Below are positions 47,972 to 58,706 of a stretch of 64,000 nucleotides of DNA, one piece after another (position 1 is the first letter of the stretch; each line of letters starts with the position of its first letter). Location of the stretch: NCBI GenBank assembly GCA_023404955.1, contig JAEXZY010000165.1, positions 8,150 through 72,149 of the forward strand, given 5' to 3'. Origin of the DNA: Actinomycetes bacterium (GTDB lineage: Bacteria; Actinomycetota; Actinomycetes; Mycobacteriales; Mycobacteriaceae). The notes beneath the pieces are model-generated. The model made no database searches and was not told where the DNA came from. It saw only the letters and a program-made list of their open reading frames with translations. A program made the position numbers and the translations under genes.

Positions 47972-49228
47972 ATGACCGATCCGACCCGCGGCGCCAGGAT
48001 GCGTCGGGGCGGTCGGCGGCCCGGCTGGATCCTGATGTCAGCGTTGCTGGTACTGGCTATTGCCGCCAGTTCTGCCCTGGTTTTCACCGATCGCGTGGAG
48101 TTGCTCAAGCTTGCTGTGATCCTCGCACTGTGGGCTGCGGTGGTCGCGGCTTTCGTGTCGGTGATCTACCGCAGGCAGAGCGACAGCGACCAGGCGAAGG
48201 TGCGGGATCTGAAGCTGGTGTACGACCTTCAACTCGAGCGTGAGATCTCGGCGCGCCGCGAGTACGAGCTGACCGTCGAGAGCCACCTGCGCCGCGAGTT
48301 GGCCAGTGAACTGCGGGCCCAATCGGCTGACGAGGTCGCGGCGCTGCGCGCCGAGCTGGCCGCGCTGCGGGCCAATCTGGAGTATCTGTTCGACGCCGAT
48401 CTGTCGGAGCGCCCCGCACTGGAGCGCGATCGCGCCGAGGCGCCGTCGCTGCCTACGGCCGGGCGGGTGAGCAGCAGCCGCATCGACACCGAGGACGCCG
48501 ACGCCCGTCGCGCCGCGCTGGCGATCGACGTCGACGAGCACTCCCCGGACACCGAGGAGAGCCCGATCATCGACGTGCCCGCCGAGCCGCACCCGGATGA
48601 CGGCTGGCCGCGCGTGCCCGAGCCGGCCGAGCCGGCCGGCGGTGCGCACCGCCGCGCCGGAGCGCCGACCGGGCCCTGGGCGCAACAGCCCGCTCAGGCA
48701 CCGCCGACGCCGCAGCCGACTCAGACGCCGCCACCTCCGCCGCAGGCATCACCGCATTTCCCGTGGCTGCCATCGCAGTCCACACCGCAGGCCCCGCCGC
48801 CACCCCGGCAAGCACCCAGTTCACCCGGAACCTGGCAACCCGCGCCGGCCGAAGGCCGCTTCATCCCGGCCGGGCAGCCGGGCTCCCACTGGGCGTCCCC
48901 GCCGGTCCGGCCGGAGCCCGAGCCGGTCCGGCCGGAACCCGAGCCGATCCCGGAGCCCGAACCCGAACACGATCCGCCATTCGAGTACGTCGGACGTCGG
49001 CGCGCACCGGAGGCCACCGAGTCGCCCGAACCGCCCCGCGGCCGGCATTCGTCGGCGTCGGATCCGGTGACCGCGGAGCCCTCGACCGAGGACACCGCCG
49101 AAGCCGAGGCCGAGGCCGACGACGAGGACGGTGGCGCCCACACCGGTGGCCAGTCGGTGGCCGAGCTGCTGGCGAGGCTGCAGGCCAGCCCGACGGGTGG
49201 GGGCCGGCGCCGCCGCCGCGAAGACTGA
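47972..49228 (+). CDS. Membrane-anchored Pro/Glu-rich protein, Rv3604c-like (DUF6779)
   Basis: Protein of 418 residues. Two N-terminal helices (PGWILMSALLVLAIAASSAL; LLKLAVILALWAAVVAAFVSV) precede a charged coiled-coil segment (about 65-135; REYELTVESHLRRELASEL, ALRAELAALRANLEYLF). A long disordered Pro/Gln/Glu-rich region follows. The conserved C-terminal motif SVAELLARLQASPTGGGRRR ends the protein. Homologous to Rv3604c, 'rich in Ala, Arg and Pro'. Function unknown; topology suggests a cytoplasmic scaffold hanging from the membrane. ATG 47972 is 76 bases after DUF3180. Confidence 0.85.
   Translation: MTDPTRGARMRRGGRRPGWILMSALLVLAIAASSALVFTDRVELLKLAVILALWAAVVAAFVSVIYRRQSDSDQAKVRDLKLVYDLQLEREISARREYELTVESHLRRELASELRAQSADEVAALRAELAALRANLEYLFDADLSERPALERDRAEAPSLPTAGRVSSSRIDTEDADARRAALAIDVDEHSPDTEESPIIDVPAEPHPDDGWPRVPEPAEPAGGAHRRAGAPTGPWAQQPAQAPPTPQPTQTPPPPPQASPHFPWLPSQSTPQAPPPPRQAPSSPGTWQPAPAEGRFIPAGQPGSHWASPPVRPEPEPVRPEPEPIPEPEPEHDPPFEYVGRRRAPEATESPEPPRGRHSSASDPVTAEPSTEDTAEAEAEADDEDGGAHTGGQSVAELLARLQASPTGGGRRRRRED
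48898..48970 (+). repeat. Pro-Glu coding repeat
   Basis: Within the Rv3604c-like gene, a roughly 24-base unit encoding PVRPEPE(P) occurs twice in tandem and decays into PIPEPEPEHD. Such low-complexity coding repeats vary in length between strains. Confidence 0.8.
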
Positions 49229-49304
49229 CTTCGCCGCTGGGTTAGGCTGTGCCCGACCGGTACCCGCTTCGCGGGACCGGACCGACGGAGAAACAGCGAG
49301 GGCG

Positions 49305-50258
49305 ATGGTTGCGATGGTCGAGCCCGCGATCGGTGGCGCTCCCCATGACGGACTCCGCCCCGCCCGCCTGACCGTCGGCGTCATCTCGGCAGGCAAGGTG
49401 GGGGCTGCCCTCGGCGCGGCGCTGGAGCGGGCCGAGCATGTGGTCGCCGGGTGCAGTGCGGTGTCGCGCGCCTCCCGCGCGCGGGCGGCCAGGTGGCTCC
49501 CGGACACCCCGGTGTTGGCCGTCGACGAGGTCGCCGCGCGTGCTGAGCTGCTGCTGCTGGCTGTGCCCGACGCGGCGCTCGCCGACCTGGTCGCCGGGCT
49601 GGCGGCCACCGGCGCGGTGCGGCCCAACACGATCGTCGCGCACACGTCGGGGGCCAACGGCATCGGCATCCTGGCGCCGCTGGCCGAGATGGGCTGCATC
49701 ACGATGGCGATCCACCCGGCGATGACGTTCGCCGGCACCGATGAGGACGTGGATCGGTTGCGCGGCACCTGTTTCGGGATCACCGCCGCCGACGAGATCG
49801 GCTATGCGATCGCGCAATCGCTGGTTCTCGAAGTCGGTGGTGAGCCGTTCCGGGTGCGCGAAGACGCGCGAACGCTCTATCACGCGGCGCTCGCGCACGG
49901 CAGCAACCACGTCGTCACCGTCGTGCTCGATGCGTTGGAGGCCTTGCGGGCCGCGCTGTCCGGGCAGGAGCTTCTCGGCCAGGACATCGTCGCCGACGCC
50001 CCGGGTGGGCTGGCCGAACGGATCATGGGTCCGCTGGTCCGAGCGTCGGTGGACAACGCGCTGCGGGCGGGCCAGCGTGCGCTGACGGGGCCGGTGGCCC
50101 GCGGAGACGCCGCCGCGGTTGCCGGTCACCTGCACGCTCTCGAAGAAGTCAACCCTGTTCTGGCGCAAGCATATCGAACGAATTCCCACCGGACGGCGCA
50201 GCGGGCGGACGCACCCGCCGCCGTCTTCGACGTACTGGCGGAGGCCGAGGGACGATGA
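49305..50258 (+). CDS. Rossmann-fold/DUF2520 protein (Rv3603c-like)
   Basis: Protein of 317 residues. An NAD(P)-binding Rossmann domain (LTVGVISAGKVGAALGAALE near 22-41) is followed by a DUF2520 C-terminal helical domain (DARTLYHAALAHGSNHVVTV). The fold resembles ketopantoate reductase and F420-dependent NADP reductases. Its fixed position directly before panC suggests a pantothenate-pathway oxidoreductase, possibly standing in for PanE; this is inference. ATG 49305 is likely, 49314 possible. Its stop overlaps the panC ATG at 50255. Confidence 0.85.
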   Translation: MVAMVEPAIGGAPHDGLRPARLTVGVISAGKVGAALGAALERAEHVVAGCSAVSRASRARAARWLPDTPVLAVDEVAARAELLLLAVPDAALADLVAGLAATGAVRPNTIVAHTSGANGIGILAPLAEMGCITMAIHPAMTFAGTDEDVDRLRGTCFGITAADEIGYAIAQSLVLEVGGEPFRVREDARTLYHAALAHGSNHVVTVVLDALEALRAALSGQELLGQDIVADAPGGLAERIMGPLVRASVDNALRAGQRALTGPVARGDAAAVAGHLHALEEVNPVLAQAYRTNSHRTAQRADAPAAVFDVLAEAEGR

Positions 50259-51196
50259 ACACCGGCAAGCTGAAATTCGCGGCGGGCGAACTCAACACCT
50301 ACACCCGCCCGCAGGAGGTGTCCGACGTGACCCGGGCGCTGCGGACCACCGGCCGCCGCGCCATGCTCGTGCCGACGATGGGGGCTCTGCACGAGGGCCA
50401 CCTGACGTTGATCCGCAGTGCCAAGCGGGTTCCGGGTGCGGTGGTCGTGGTGTCGATCTTCGTCAACCCCCTGCAATTCGGTGCCAACGAGGACCTCGAC
50501 GCCTACCCCCGCACCCTGGCCGACGATCTCGATGCACTGCGCGCCGAGGGCGTCGAGATCGCCTACACGCCGACCGCAGCAGACATGTATCCGCAGGGCC
50601 AGCGCACCACCGTGGTACCGGGACCCATCGGCGCCGAACTCGAAGGCGCAGTGCGCCCAACGCATTTCGCGGGTGTGCTGACCGTGGTCGCCAAGCTGTT
50701 CAACATCGTGCGGCCGGACCGGGCGTACTTCGGGGAGAAGGATTACCAGCAGCTGACGCTGATCCGCCAGATGGTCACCGACCTCGATCTGGGTGTGCAG
50801 ATCCAGGGCGTGCCGATCGTGCGGGAAGCCGACGGCCTGGCCATGTCCTCGCGCAACCGCTACCTCGACCCGGTCCAGCGCGAGCAGGCCGGTGCCCTCT
50901 CGGCCGCGCTGCTGGCCGGCATGTACGCCGCCGCTACCGGCGTGCCCGCAGCGCTGGATGCGGCCCGGGCCGTGCTGGACGAGGTGCCCGCGCTGGAGGT
51001 CGACTACCTGGAGGTGCGCGATCCGATGCTCGGACCGGCACCCATAGAGGGGCCGGCGCGAATGCTGGTGGCTGCCAAACTCGGAACCACGCGATTGCTC
51101 GACAACATCGCGATCGACGTCGGCGCCAGCGCCGGCATCGACGGTCACCCGCGCACCCCCAGTGGCGAGAGCCACGAACTGCCCTGGAGAAACTGA
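50255..51196 (+). CDS. panC: Pantothenate synthetase
   Basis: Condenses pantoate and beta-alanine with ATP; 313 residues (Rv3602c). The adenylate-forming HxGH motif is in PTMGALHEGHLTLI. SIFVNPLQFGANEDLDAYPR binds pantoate, and FGEKDYQQLTLIRQMV and AMSSRNRYLDP complete the site. ATG 50255 overlaps the upstream gene. In M. tuberculosis panD follows immediately, but here the coaX GTG begins at the base after the panC stop, so panD is missing from this position. Confidence 0.97.
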   Translation: MNTGKLKFAAGELNTYTRPQEVSDVTRALRTTGRRAMLVPTMGALHEGHLTLIRSAKRVPGAVVVVSIFVNPLQFGANEDLDAYPRTLADDLDALRAEGVEIAYTPTAADMYPQGQRTTVVPGPIGAELEGAVRPTHFAGVLTVVAKLFNIVRPDRAYFGEKDYQQLTLIRQMVTDLDLGVQIQGVPIVREADGLAMSSRNRYLDPVQREQAGALSAALLAGMYAAATGVPAALDAARAVLDEVPALEVDYLEVRDPMLGPAPIEGPARMLVAAKLGTTRLLDNIAIDVGASAGIDGHPRTPSGESHELPWRN

Positions 51197-52012
51197 GTGC
51201 TGCTCGTCATCGACGTCCGTAACACCCACACCGTCGTCGGGCTGATCTCCGGTGCCGGCGACCACGCGAAAGTGGTGTCGCACTGGCGTATTCGCACCGA
51301 GTCCGAGGTCACCGCCGACGAACTGGCGCTCACCATCGACGGGCTCATCGGCGACGACGCCGAGCGGCTGACCGGCGCCGCGGGCCTGTCCACCGTGCCG
51401 TCGGTGCTGCACGAGGTCCGCGTGATGCTCGAGCAGTACTGGCCGTCGGTGCCGCACGTGCTGATCGAACCAGGGGTGCGTACCGGCATCCCGCTGCTGG
51501 TCGACAACCCCAAAGAGGTGGGCGCGGACCGGATCGTCAATTGCCTCGCGGCGTACCAGAAGTACGGCACCGCGGCGATCGTCGTGGATTTCGGATCGTC
51601 GATCTGCGTCGATGTGGTGTCGGCCAAGGGCGAGTTCCTGGGCGGTGCGATCGCGCCCGGCGTGCAGGTGTCCTCCGATGCCGCGGCCGCCCGCTCGGCG
51701 GCGTTGCGCCGGGTGGAGCTGACCCGGCCCCGCTCGGTGATCGGGAAGAACACCGTCGAATGCATGCAGGCCGGGGCTGTGTTCGGGTTCGCGGGGCTGG
51801 TCGACGGTCTGGTCAGCCGGGTGCGCTCGGACGTCGACGGCTTCGGCGGTGACGACGTCGCGGTGGTCGCGACCGGGCACGGCGCACCACTGGTGCTCGC
51901 CGACCTGCGGACCGTGCAGCACTACGACCGCCATCTCACGCTCGACGGGCTGCGCCTGGTGTTCGAGCGCAACCGTGACAATCAGCGGGGCAAGCTCAAG
52001 GGCGCCCGCTAG
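51197..52012 (+). CDS. coaX: Type III pantothenate kinase
   Basis: Phosphorylates pantothenate, the first step to coenzyme A; 271 residues (Rv3600c). The ASKHA phosphate motifs are present: LLVIDVRNTHTVVGLISG at the N-terminus, GADRIVNCLAAYQKYGTAAI, and VVDFGSSICVDVVSAKGEFL. GAIAPGVQVSSDA is a further type III signature. GTG 51197 directly abuts panC. M. tuberculosis also has CoaA, so CoaX may be secondary there. Confidence 0.94.
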   Translation: MLLVIDVRNTHTVVGLISGAGDHAKVVSHWRIRTESEVTADELALTIDGLIGDDAERLTGAAGLSTVPSVLHEVRVMLEQYWPSVPHVLIEPGVRTGIPLLVDNPKEVGADRIVNCLAAYQKYGTAAIVVDFGSSICVDVVSAKGEFLGGAIAPGVQVSSDAAAARSAALRRVELTRPRSVIGKNTVECMQAGAVFGFAGLVDGLVSRVRSDVDGFGGDDVAVVATGHGAPLVLADLRTVQHYDRHLTLDGLRLVFERNRDNQRGKLKGAR

Positions 52013-52065
52013 CCGCTCGCCAGCGACTTCGGACCGCGCCGGCCGGTCATTTAAGCTGGCACGTC

Positions 52066-53586
52066 GTGACCGACGAATCCGGCAGCGCAGACAGTGACAT
52101 CTCGGGCGACATCCCCGAGCAGTTCCGGATCCGTCAGGCCAAACGTCAGAAGCTGCTCGACGAGGGTCGGGACCCCTATCCCGTCGAGGTCGCCCGCACC
52201 CACACCCTCGCCGAGGTGCGCCAGGCGTTCCCGGAGCTGACCGCCGACGAGACCACCGGCGAGCTGGTCGGGGTGTCGGGCCGCGTCATCTTCGCGCGTA
52301 ACTCCGGCAAGCTGTGCTTCGCGACGCTGCAGGACGGTGACGGCACGCAACTGCAGGCGATGATCAGTCTGGACCGGGTCGGCCGGGACTCCCTCGATGC
52401 GTGGAAGGCCGACGTCGACCTCGGGGACATCGTGTTCGTCCACGGTGAGGTGATCAGTTCCCGCCGCGGCGAGCTGTCTGTGCTGGCCGATTCGTGGCAA
52501 ATCGCGGCCAAGTCACTGCGCCCGTTGCCGGTGGCGCACAAGGAGATGAGCGAGGAATCCCGGGTCCGGCAGCGCTACGTCGACCTGATCGTGCGCCCCG
52601 AGGCCCGCACCATCGCCCGGCAGCGTGTCGCCGTGGTGCGCGCGGTGCGCTCGGCGCTGGAGCGGCGTGGCTTCCTGGAGGTGGAGACGCCGATCCTGCA
52701 GACCCTGGCCGGCGGCGCGGCGGCGCGGCCGTTCGTGACACATTCCAATGCACTCGATGCCGATCTGTATCTGCGTATTGCACCGGAGCTATTCCTCAAA
52801 CGGTGCGTGGTGGGCGGACTGGACCGAGTATTCGAGTTGAATCGGGTGTTCCGGAACGAGGGTGCCGATTCCACGCATTCGCCCGAATTCGCGATGCTCG
52901 AGACATATCAGGCTTACGGAACTTATGACGATTCCGCGATCGTCACGCGCGAACTTATTCAAGAAGTCGCCGACGAGGCGATAGGCACGCGGCAGGTCAC
53001 ATTGCCGGACGGCAGCATCTATGACCTCGACGGCGAATGGGACACCATTGGAATGTATCCCTCATTGTCGGAGGGGCTCGGGGAGGAGATCACGCCGGCG
53101 ACCAGTGCCGAACAATTGTGGCAGATCGCCGACCGGCTCGGTGTGGAAATTCCCCGTGACCGTGGTTACGGCCACGGGAAATTGGTCGAGGAACTGTGGG
53201 AGCACGTGGTCGGTGACACGTTGTGGGCGCCCACCTTCGTCCGCGACTTCCCGGTGGAGACCACACCGCTGACCCGCGCGCACCGCAGCATCGAGGGGGT
53301 CACCGAGAAGTGGGATCTCTACGTGCGTCACATCGAGCTGGCCACCGGATATTCGGAGTTGATCGACCCGGTCATCCAGCGCGAACGATTCGAGGCGCAG
53401 GCGCGGGCGGCCGCCGCAGGCGATGACGAGGCCATGGCCCTCGACGAGGATTTCCTCTCCGCGCTGGAATACGGGATGCCTCCGACGACGGGAACGGGAA
53501 TGGGTGTCGACCGCTTGTTGATGGCACTGACGGGGCTGTCCATTCGCGAGACTGTTTTGTTTCCCATTGTTCGGCGACACAGTTAG
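52066..53586 (+). CDS. lysS: Lysyl-tRNA synthetase, class II
   Basis: Charges tRNA-Lys; 506 residues (Rv3598c). The N-terminal OB-fold (GVSGRVIFARNSGKLCFATL) is followed by motif 2 (FRNEGADSTHSPEFAMLETY) and motif 3 (GTGMGVDRLLMALTGLSIRE). GTG 52066 follows a short gap after coaX. The stretch 52,740-53,170 and the last 130 bases use many A/T-ending codons (ATT, GAA, TAT, AAT) unlike the flanks, suggesting mosaic ancestry or local relaxed codon bias. Confidence 0.97.
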   Translation: MTDESGSADSDISGDIPEQFRIRQAKRQKLLDEGRDPYPVEVARTHTLAEVRQAFPELTADETTGELVGVSGRVIFARNSGKLCFATLQDGDGTQLQAMISLDRVGRDSLDAWKADVDLGDIVFVHGEVISSRRGELSVLADSWQIAAKSLRPLPVAHKEMSEESRVRQRYVDLIVRPEARTIARQRVAVVRAVRSALERRGFLEVETPILQTLAGGAAARPFVTHSNALDADLYLRIAPELFLKRCVVGGLDRVFELNRVFRNEGADSTHSPEFAMLETYQAYGTYDDSAIVTRELIQEVADEAIGTRQVTLPDGSIYDLDGEWDTIGMYPSLSEGLGEEITPATSAEQLWQIADRLGVEIPRDRGYGHGKLVEELWEHVVGDTLWAPTFVRDFPVETTPLTRAHRSIEGVTEKWDLYVRHIELATGYSELIDPVIQRERFEAQARAAAAGDDEAMALDEDFLSALEYGMPPTTGTGMGVDRLLMALTGLSIRETVLFPIVRRHS

Positions 53587-53746
53587 CCGTCCCACTCAGC
53601 CGGTCGAGTTCGTCGAACCGTCTACTCCGCGGCCGCATTCACGCGGCACCTGAGCGTTGTTGAACGAAAAGCGCATTTATGGCACATTGATGCCGGGGTT
53701 GGATCACGCCAGTTGCGGGGCAGCGCACAGAGAAGGGCTTTGGGCC

Positions 53747-54088
53747 ATGGCGAAAAAAGTCACCGTCACTCTTGTCGATGATTTCGATGGTGACGGCGCC
53801 GCTGACGAGACCGTCGAATTCGGTCTCGACGGAGTGAGTTACGAGATCGATTTGTCGGCCAAGAACGCCGCCAAACTCCGCAATGATTTGAACAAATGGG
53901 TCGAGGCGGGCCGCCGGGTCGGTGGCCGTCGTCGCGGCCGGTCGGCCGGAACCGGCCGTGGTCGCGCCGCCATCGACCGCGAACAGAGCGCCGCGATCAG
54001 GGAGTGGGCGCGCCGCAACGGTCACAACGTCTCCACCCGCGGCCGTATCCCCGCCGACGTCATCGACGCCTTCCACGAGGCCACCTAG
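53747..54088 (+). CDS. lsr2: Nucleoid-associated H-NS-like protein Lsr2
   Basis: Xenogeneic silencer that coats AT-rich DNA; 113 residues (Rv3597c). The N-terminal dimerisation domain starts MAKKVTVTLVDDFDGDGAAD. A basic linker (GRRVGGRRRGRSAG) leads to the C-terminal DNA-binding domain IREWARRNGHNVSTRGRIP with the minor-groove RGR hook. ATG 53747 lies behind AGAGAAGGGC; in-frame upstream codons are not protein-like. The preceding 160 bases are relatively AT-rich and probably contain its promoter. Confidence 0.98.
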   Translation: MAKKVTVTLVDDFDGDGAADETVEFGLDGVSYEIDLSAKNAAKLRNDLNKWVEAGRRVGGRRRGRSAGTGRGRAAIDREQSAAIREWARRNGHNVSTRGRIPADVIDAFHEAT

Positions 54089-54142
54089 CGGCTGAAACGC
54101 CACCGGTTGCCAGGCCCGTTCCGGCAATCCGGGTCACGTCCG

Positions 54143-54157
54143 TTCGCTACCGGCGAA
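54143..54157. promoter_or_regulatory. Candidate ClgR box upstream of clpC
   Basis: TTCGC-TACCG-GCGAA is a perfect 5-bp inverted repeat with a 5-base spacer, matching the general CGC-N5-GCG shape of ClgR sites in actinobacteria. ClgR activates clp protease genes, and this site lies 229 bases before the clpC ATG. The rest of the 54,089-54,385 gap holds no ORF I support, only presumed promoter and leader. Confidence 0.45.
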
Positions 54158-54385
54158 GCCACCGGGACCGCGCGGATGAAACGATTTCACCTGTTGCTGC
54201 GTTGGACCTGACGGCGCCAGGTCGCCACCCCCAGTTCAGCCCGTGGAGAACGGACCCCGGAACCGACCGGGAACGGGCCGACAGGCGGGGCACCTGAAGC
54301 CGCCGCCCATTACAGTGGACGGCAGGTGCGGGCACGTCTTTTGCGTGTGGCACCCATCTATGCGATGGAGAGCAGGTAACCACGG

Positions 54386-56932
<2,547 letters not shown>

Positions 56933-56948
56933 GTCCGCACAGTTCGAG

Positions 56949-56992
56949 GGCGACGGCCCCGGTAGGCGAAAGCCACCGGGGCCGTCGCCTTT
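56949..56992 (+). terminator. Terminator after clpC
   Basis: GGCGACGGCCCCGGT at 56949-56963 pairs perfectly with ACCGGGGCCGTCGCC at 56975-56989, with an 11-base loop and TTTCCC following. It starts 17 bases after the clpC stop. Confidence 0.9.
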
Positions 56993-57080
56993 CCCATGCC
57001 CACCCACCGCTCCCCAGGGTGCCGGCCGCCCCGCCTGCTGCCGCCGCCCGCACGCCCCAGCCCCGCCCGCCCTAGCCCTG

Positions 57081-57141
57081 GTCGATCATGAAGTTGACCG
57101 CACTTGGCGCCCTATTTGTCGCCGCTAACTTCATGATCAAC
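57081..57141. repeat. Imperfect palindromic intergenic element of Micromonospora type
   Basis: Left arm GTCGATCATGAAGTT (57081-57095) and right arm AACTTCATGATCAAC (57127-57141) are inverted repeats with one mismatch, around an AT-richer centre (GGCG-CCCTATTTGT-CGCC). I recall elements with this GATCATGAAGTT core being dispersed between genes in Micromonospora genomes. Only this copy is in the window, so dispersal cannot be checked here. Confidence 0.65.
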
Positions 57142-57197
57142 GGGGCGAGCCGAGGGCGGGGCGGGGGCGGGGCGGGGCGGGGGTCGGGCGGGGGCGG

Positions 57198-58112
57198 TCA
57201 GGGGAGGGGGACGGCGGGGCCGTCTCCGGCCAGGCGGAACGACTCCTCGCCCACCGGTTCCACCAGGCCGTCGGTGACCAGGCCGGCCAGCGCTCGCGCC
57301 CGCTGGACGTCGTCGTGCCAGACCTGGTCCAGCCGCTGGTGCGGCACCGGGCCGGTGGACTCCCGCAGCACCGCGAGCAGCAGTCCGCGTACCTGCCGGT
57401 CGGTGCCGGCGTAACGCTGCGGCCGGCGGGTCGGTCCCGTGGGGGCGGCCTGTCCAGAAGCCCGCCAGGCACAGCTCGACTCGACCGGGCAGATCGCGCA
57501 GCGCGGCGCGCGGGCGGTGCAGACGACAGCGCCGAGTTCCATGAAGGCGGCGCTGGCCAGCGCGGCGTCAGCCGGCTCGATCGGCAGCAGTTCCTCGGTG
57601 GCGACCAGGTCGGCCGGGCGGGTGGTGGGGCCGGCGTCGGGTTCTCCGGCGATCGCCCGGCACACCACGCGCCGGACGTTCGTGTCCACCACCGGGTGCC
57701 GCTGCCCGTACGCGAACGCGGCGACCGCGCGGGCCGTGTACGTGCCGACACCGGGTAGCGCCAGCAGTTGATCGAGCCGGTCGGGCACCACGCCGCCGTG
57801 GCGCTCCACGATCGCCGCCGCGCACTCGCGCAGGCGTACCGCCCGGCGGGGGTAGCCGAGCCGTCCCCACATCCGGATCGCCTCGGCCGGGGTGTCCTCG
57901 GCGAGGGCGCGCGGCTCGGGCCAGCGGGCCAGCCACGCCTCCCAGGCGGGTACCACCCGGACCACGGGGGTCTGCTGGAGCATGACCTCGCTGACCAGGA
58001 TCGCCCAGGCGCCGATGCCGGGCTTGCGCCAGGGCAGGTCGCGGGCGTTGCGCTCGTACCACCGGCTGACCTGGGTGGCGAATGTGGGATCGGACATCGC
58101 GTCGCCGATCAT
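57198..58112 (-). CDS. mutY: Adenine DNA glycosylase MutY
   Basis: Removes adenine mispaired with 8-oxoguanine; 304 residues. The catalytic Glu region is SEVMLQQTPVVRVV. The helix-hairpin-helix LPGVGTYTARAVAAFAYG is followed by the catalytic Asp in PVVDTNVRRVVCR, and the 4Fe-4S loop is C-x6-C-x2-C-x5-C (CTARAPRCAICPVESSC). The C-terminal domain is short, without a clear Nudix-like fold. ATG 58112 or 58097. Convergent with clpC. A G-rich tract covers its stop codon. Confidence 0.95.
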   Translation of the reverse strand: MIGDAMSDPTFATQVSRWYERNARDLPWRKPGIGAWAILVSEVMLQQTPVVRVVPAWEAWLARWPEPRALAEDTPAEAIRMWGRLGYPRRAVRLRECAAAIVERHGGVVPDRLDQLLALPGVGTYTARAVAAFAYGQRHPVVDTNVRRVVCRAIAGEPDAGPTTRPADLVATEELLPIEPADAALASAAFMELGAVVCTARAPRCAICPVESSCAWRASGQAAPTGPTRRPQRYAGTDRQVRGLLLAVLRESTGPVPHQRLDQVWHDDVQRARALAGLVTDGLVEPVGEESFRLAGDGPAVPLP

Positions 58113-58193
58113 GTCACGGCTGTCTTTCCCGCAGGTTGGGCGGGCCGGGTGGCCGGGCGCGATCGATCATGAGCGACGGGGCAGAATGTCCGA

Positions 58194-58706
58194 ATGAACG
58201 AGCTCGCGATCACCGTCATCGGCCGGGACCGGCCGGGCATCGTGGCCGACGTCGCGGAGGTCCTCGCCCGGCTCGGCGCGAACCTCACCGACTCGACGAT
58301 GACCCGGCTTCGTGGACACTTCGCGATGACCCTGATCTGCGTGGGCCCGGCCGCCGCCGACGTCGAGGCCGCGCTGGCCCCGCTCGCCGCCGACGGGCAC
58401 CTGCTGGCGACCGTACGCGCGGTCACGCCCGACGGCGGCAGCGAGCCCACCGGGGAGCCGTACGTGCTCGCGGTGCACGGCGCCGACCGGATGGGCATCG
58501 TCGCGGCGATGACCCGGGTGCTCACCGACGCGGGCGGGAACGTGACCGACCTGAGCACCCGGCTCACCGGTTCGCTCTACGTGGTGGTGGCCGAGGTCGA
58601 GTTGCCGCCCGGTGTGTCGGACGAGGTGGCCGGCCGGCTCACCCGGGTCGCCGCGGAGCTGGGCGTGGGGGTCAGCCTCCGCCCGGCGGACACGGATCTG
58701 CTGTGA
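58194..58706 (+). CDS. Double-ACT-domain regulatory protein (GcvR-like)
   Basis: Protein of 170 residues made of two ACT domains: LAITVIGRDRPGIVADVAEV (about 4-75) and YVLAVHGADRMGIVAAMTRV (about 90-165). The D-R-P/M-G-I turns form the amino-acid binding edge. It resembles the GcvR regulator family; the ligand is unknown. ATG 58194. Its stop overlaps the def GTG (GTGA at 58703), so it is translationally coupled to peptide deformylase. Confidence 0.88.
   Translation: MNELAITVIGRDRPGIVADVAEVLARLGANLTDSTMTRLRGHFAMTLICVGPAAADVEAALAPLAADGHLLATVRAVTPDGGSEPTGEPYVLAVHGADRMGIVAAMTRVLTDAGGNVTDLSTRLTGSLYVVVAEVELPPGVSDEVAGRLTRVAAELGVGVSLRPADTDLL

Noticed and set aside
48700..48970. Proline-rich stretch as an independent gene
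   Set aside because: It is in frame within the Rv3604c-like protein between its coiled coil and conserved C-terminal motif.
51850..52100. A short panD or Rv3599c-like gene between coaX and lysS
   Set aside because: The gap is only 53 bases; no aspartate decarboxylase Gly-Ser processing motif is found there or near panC.
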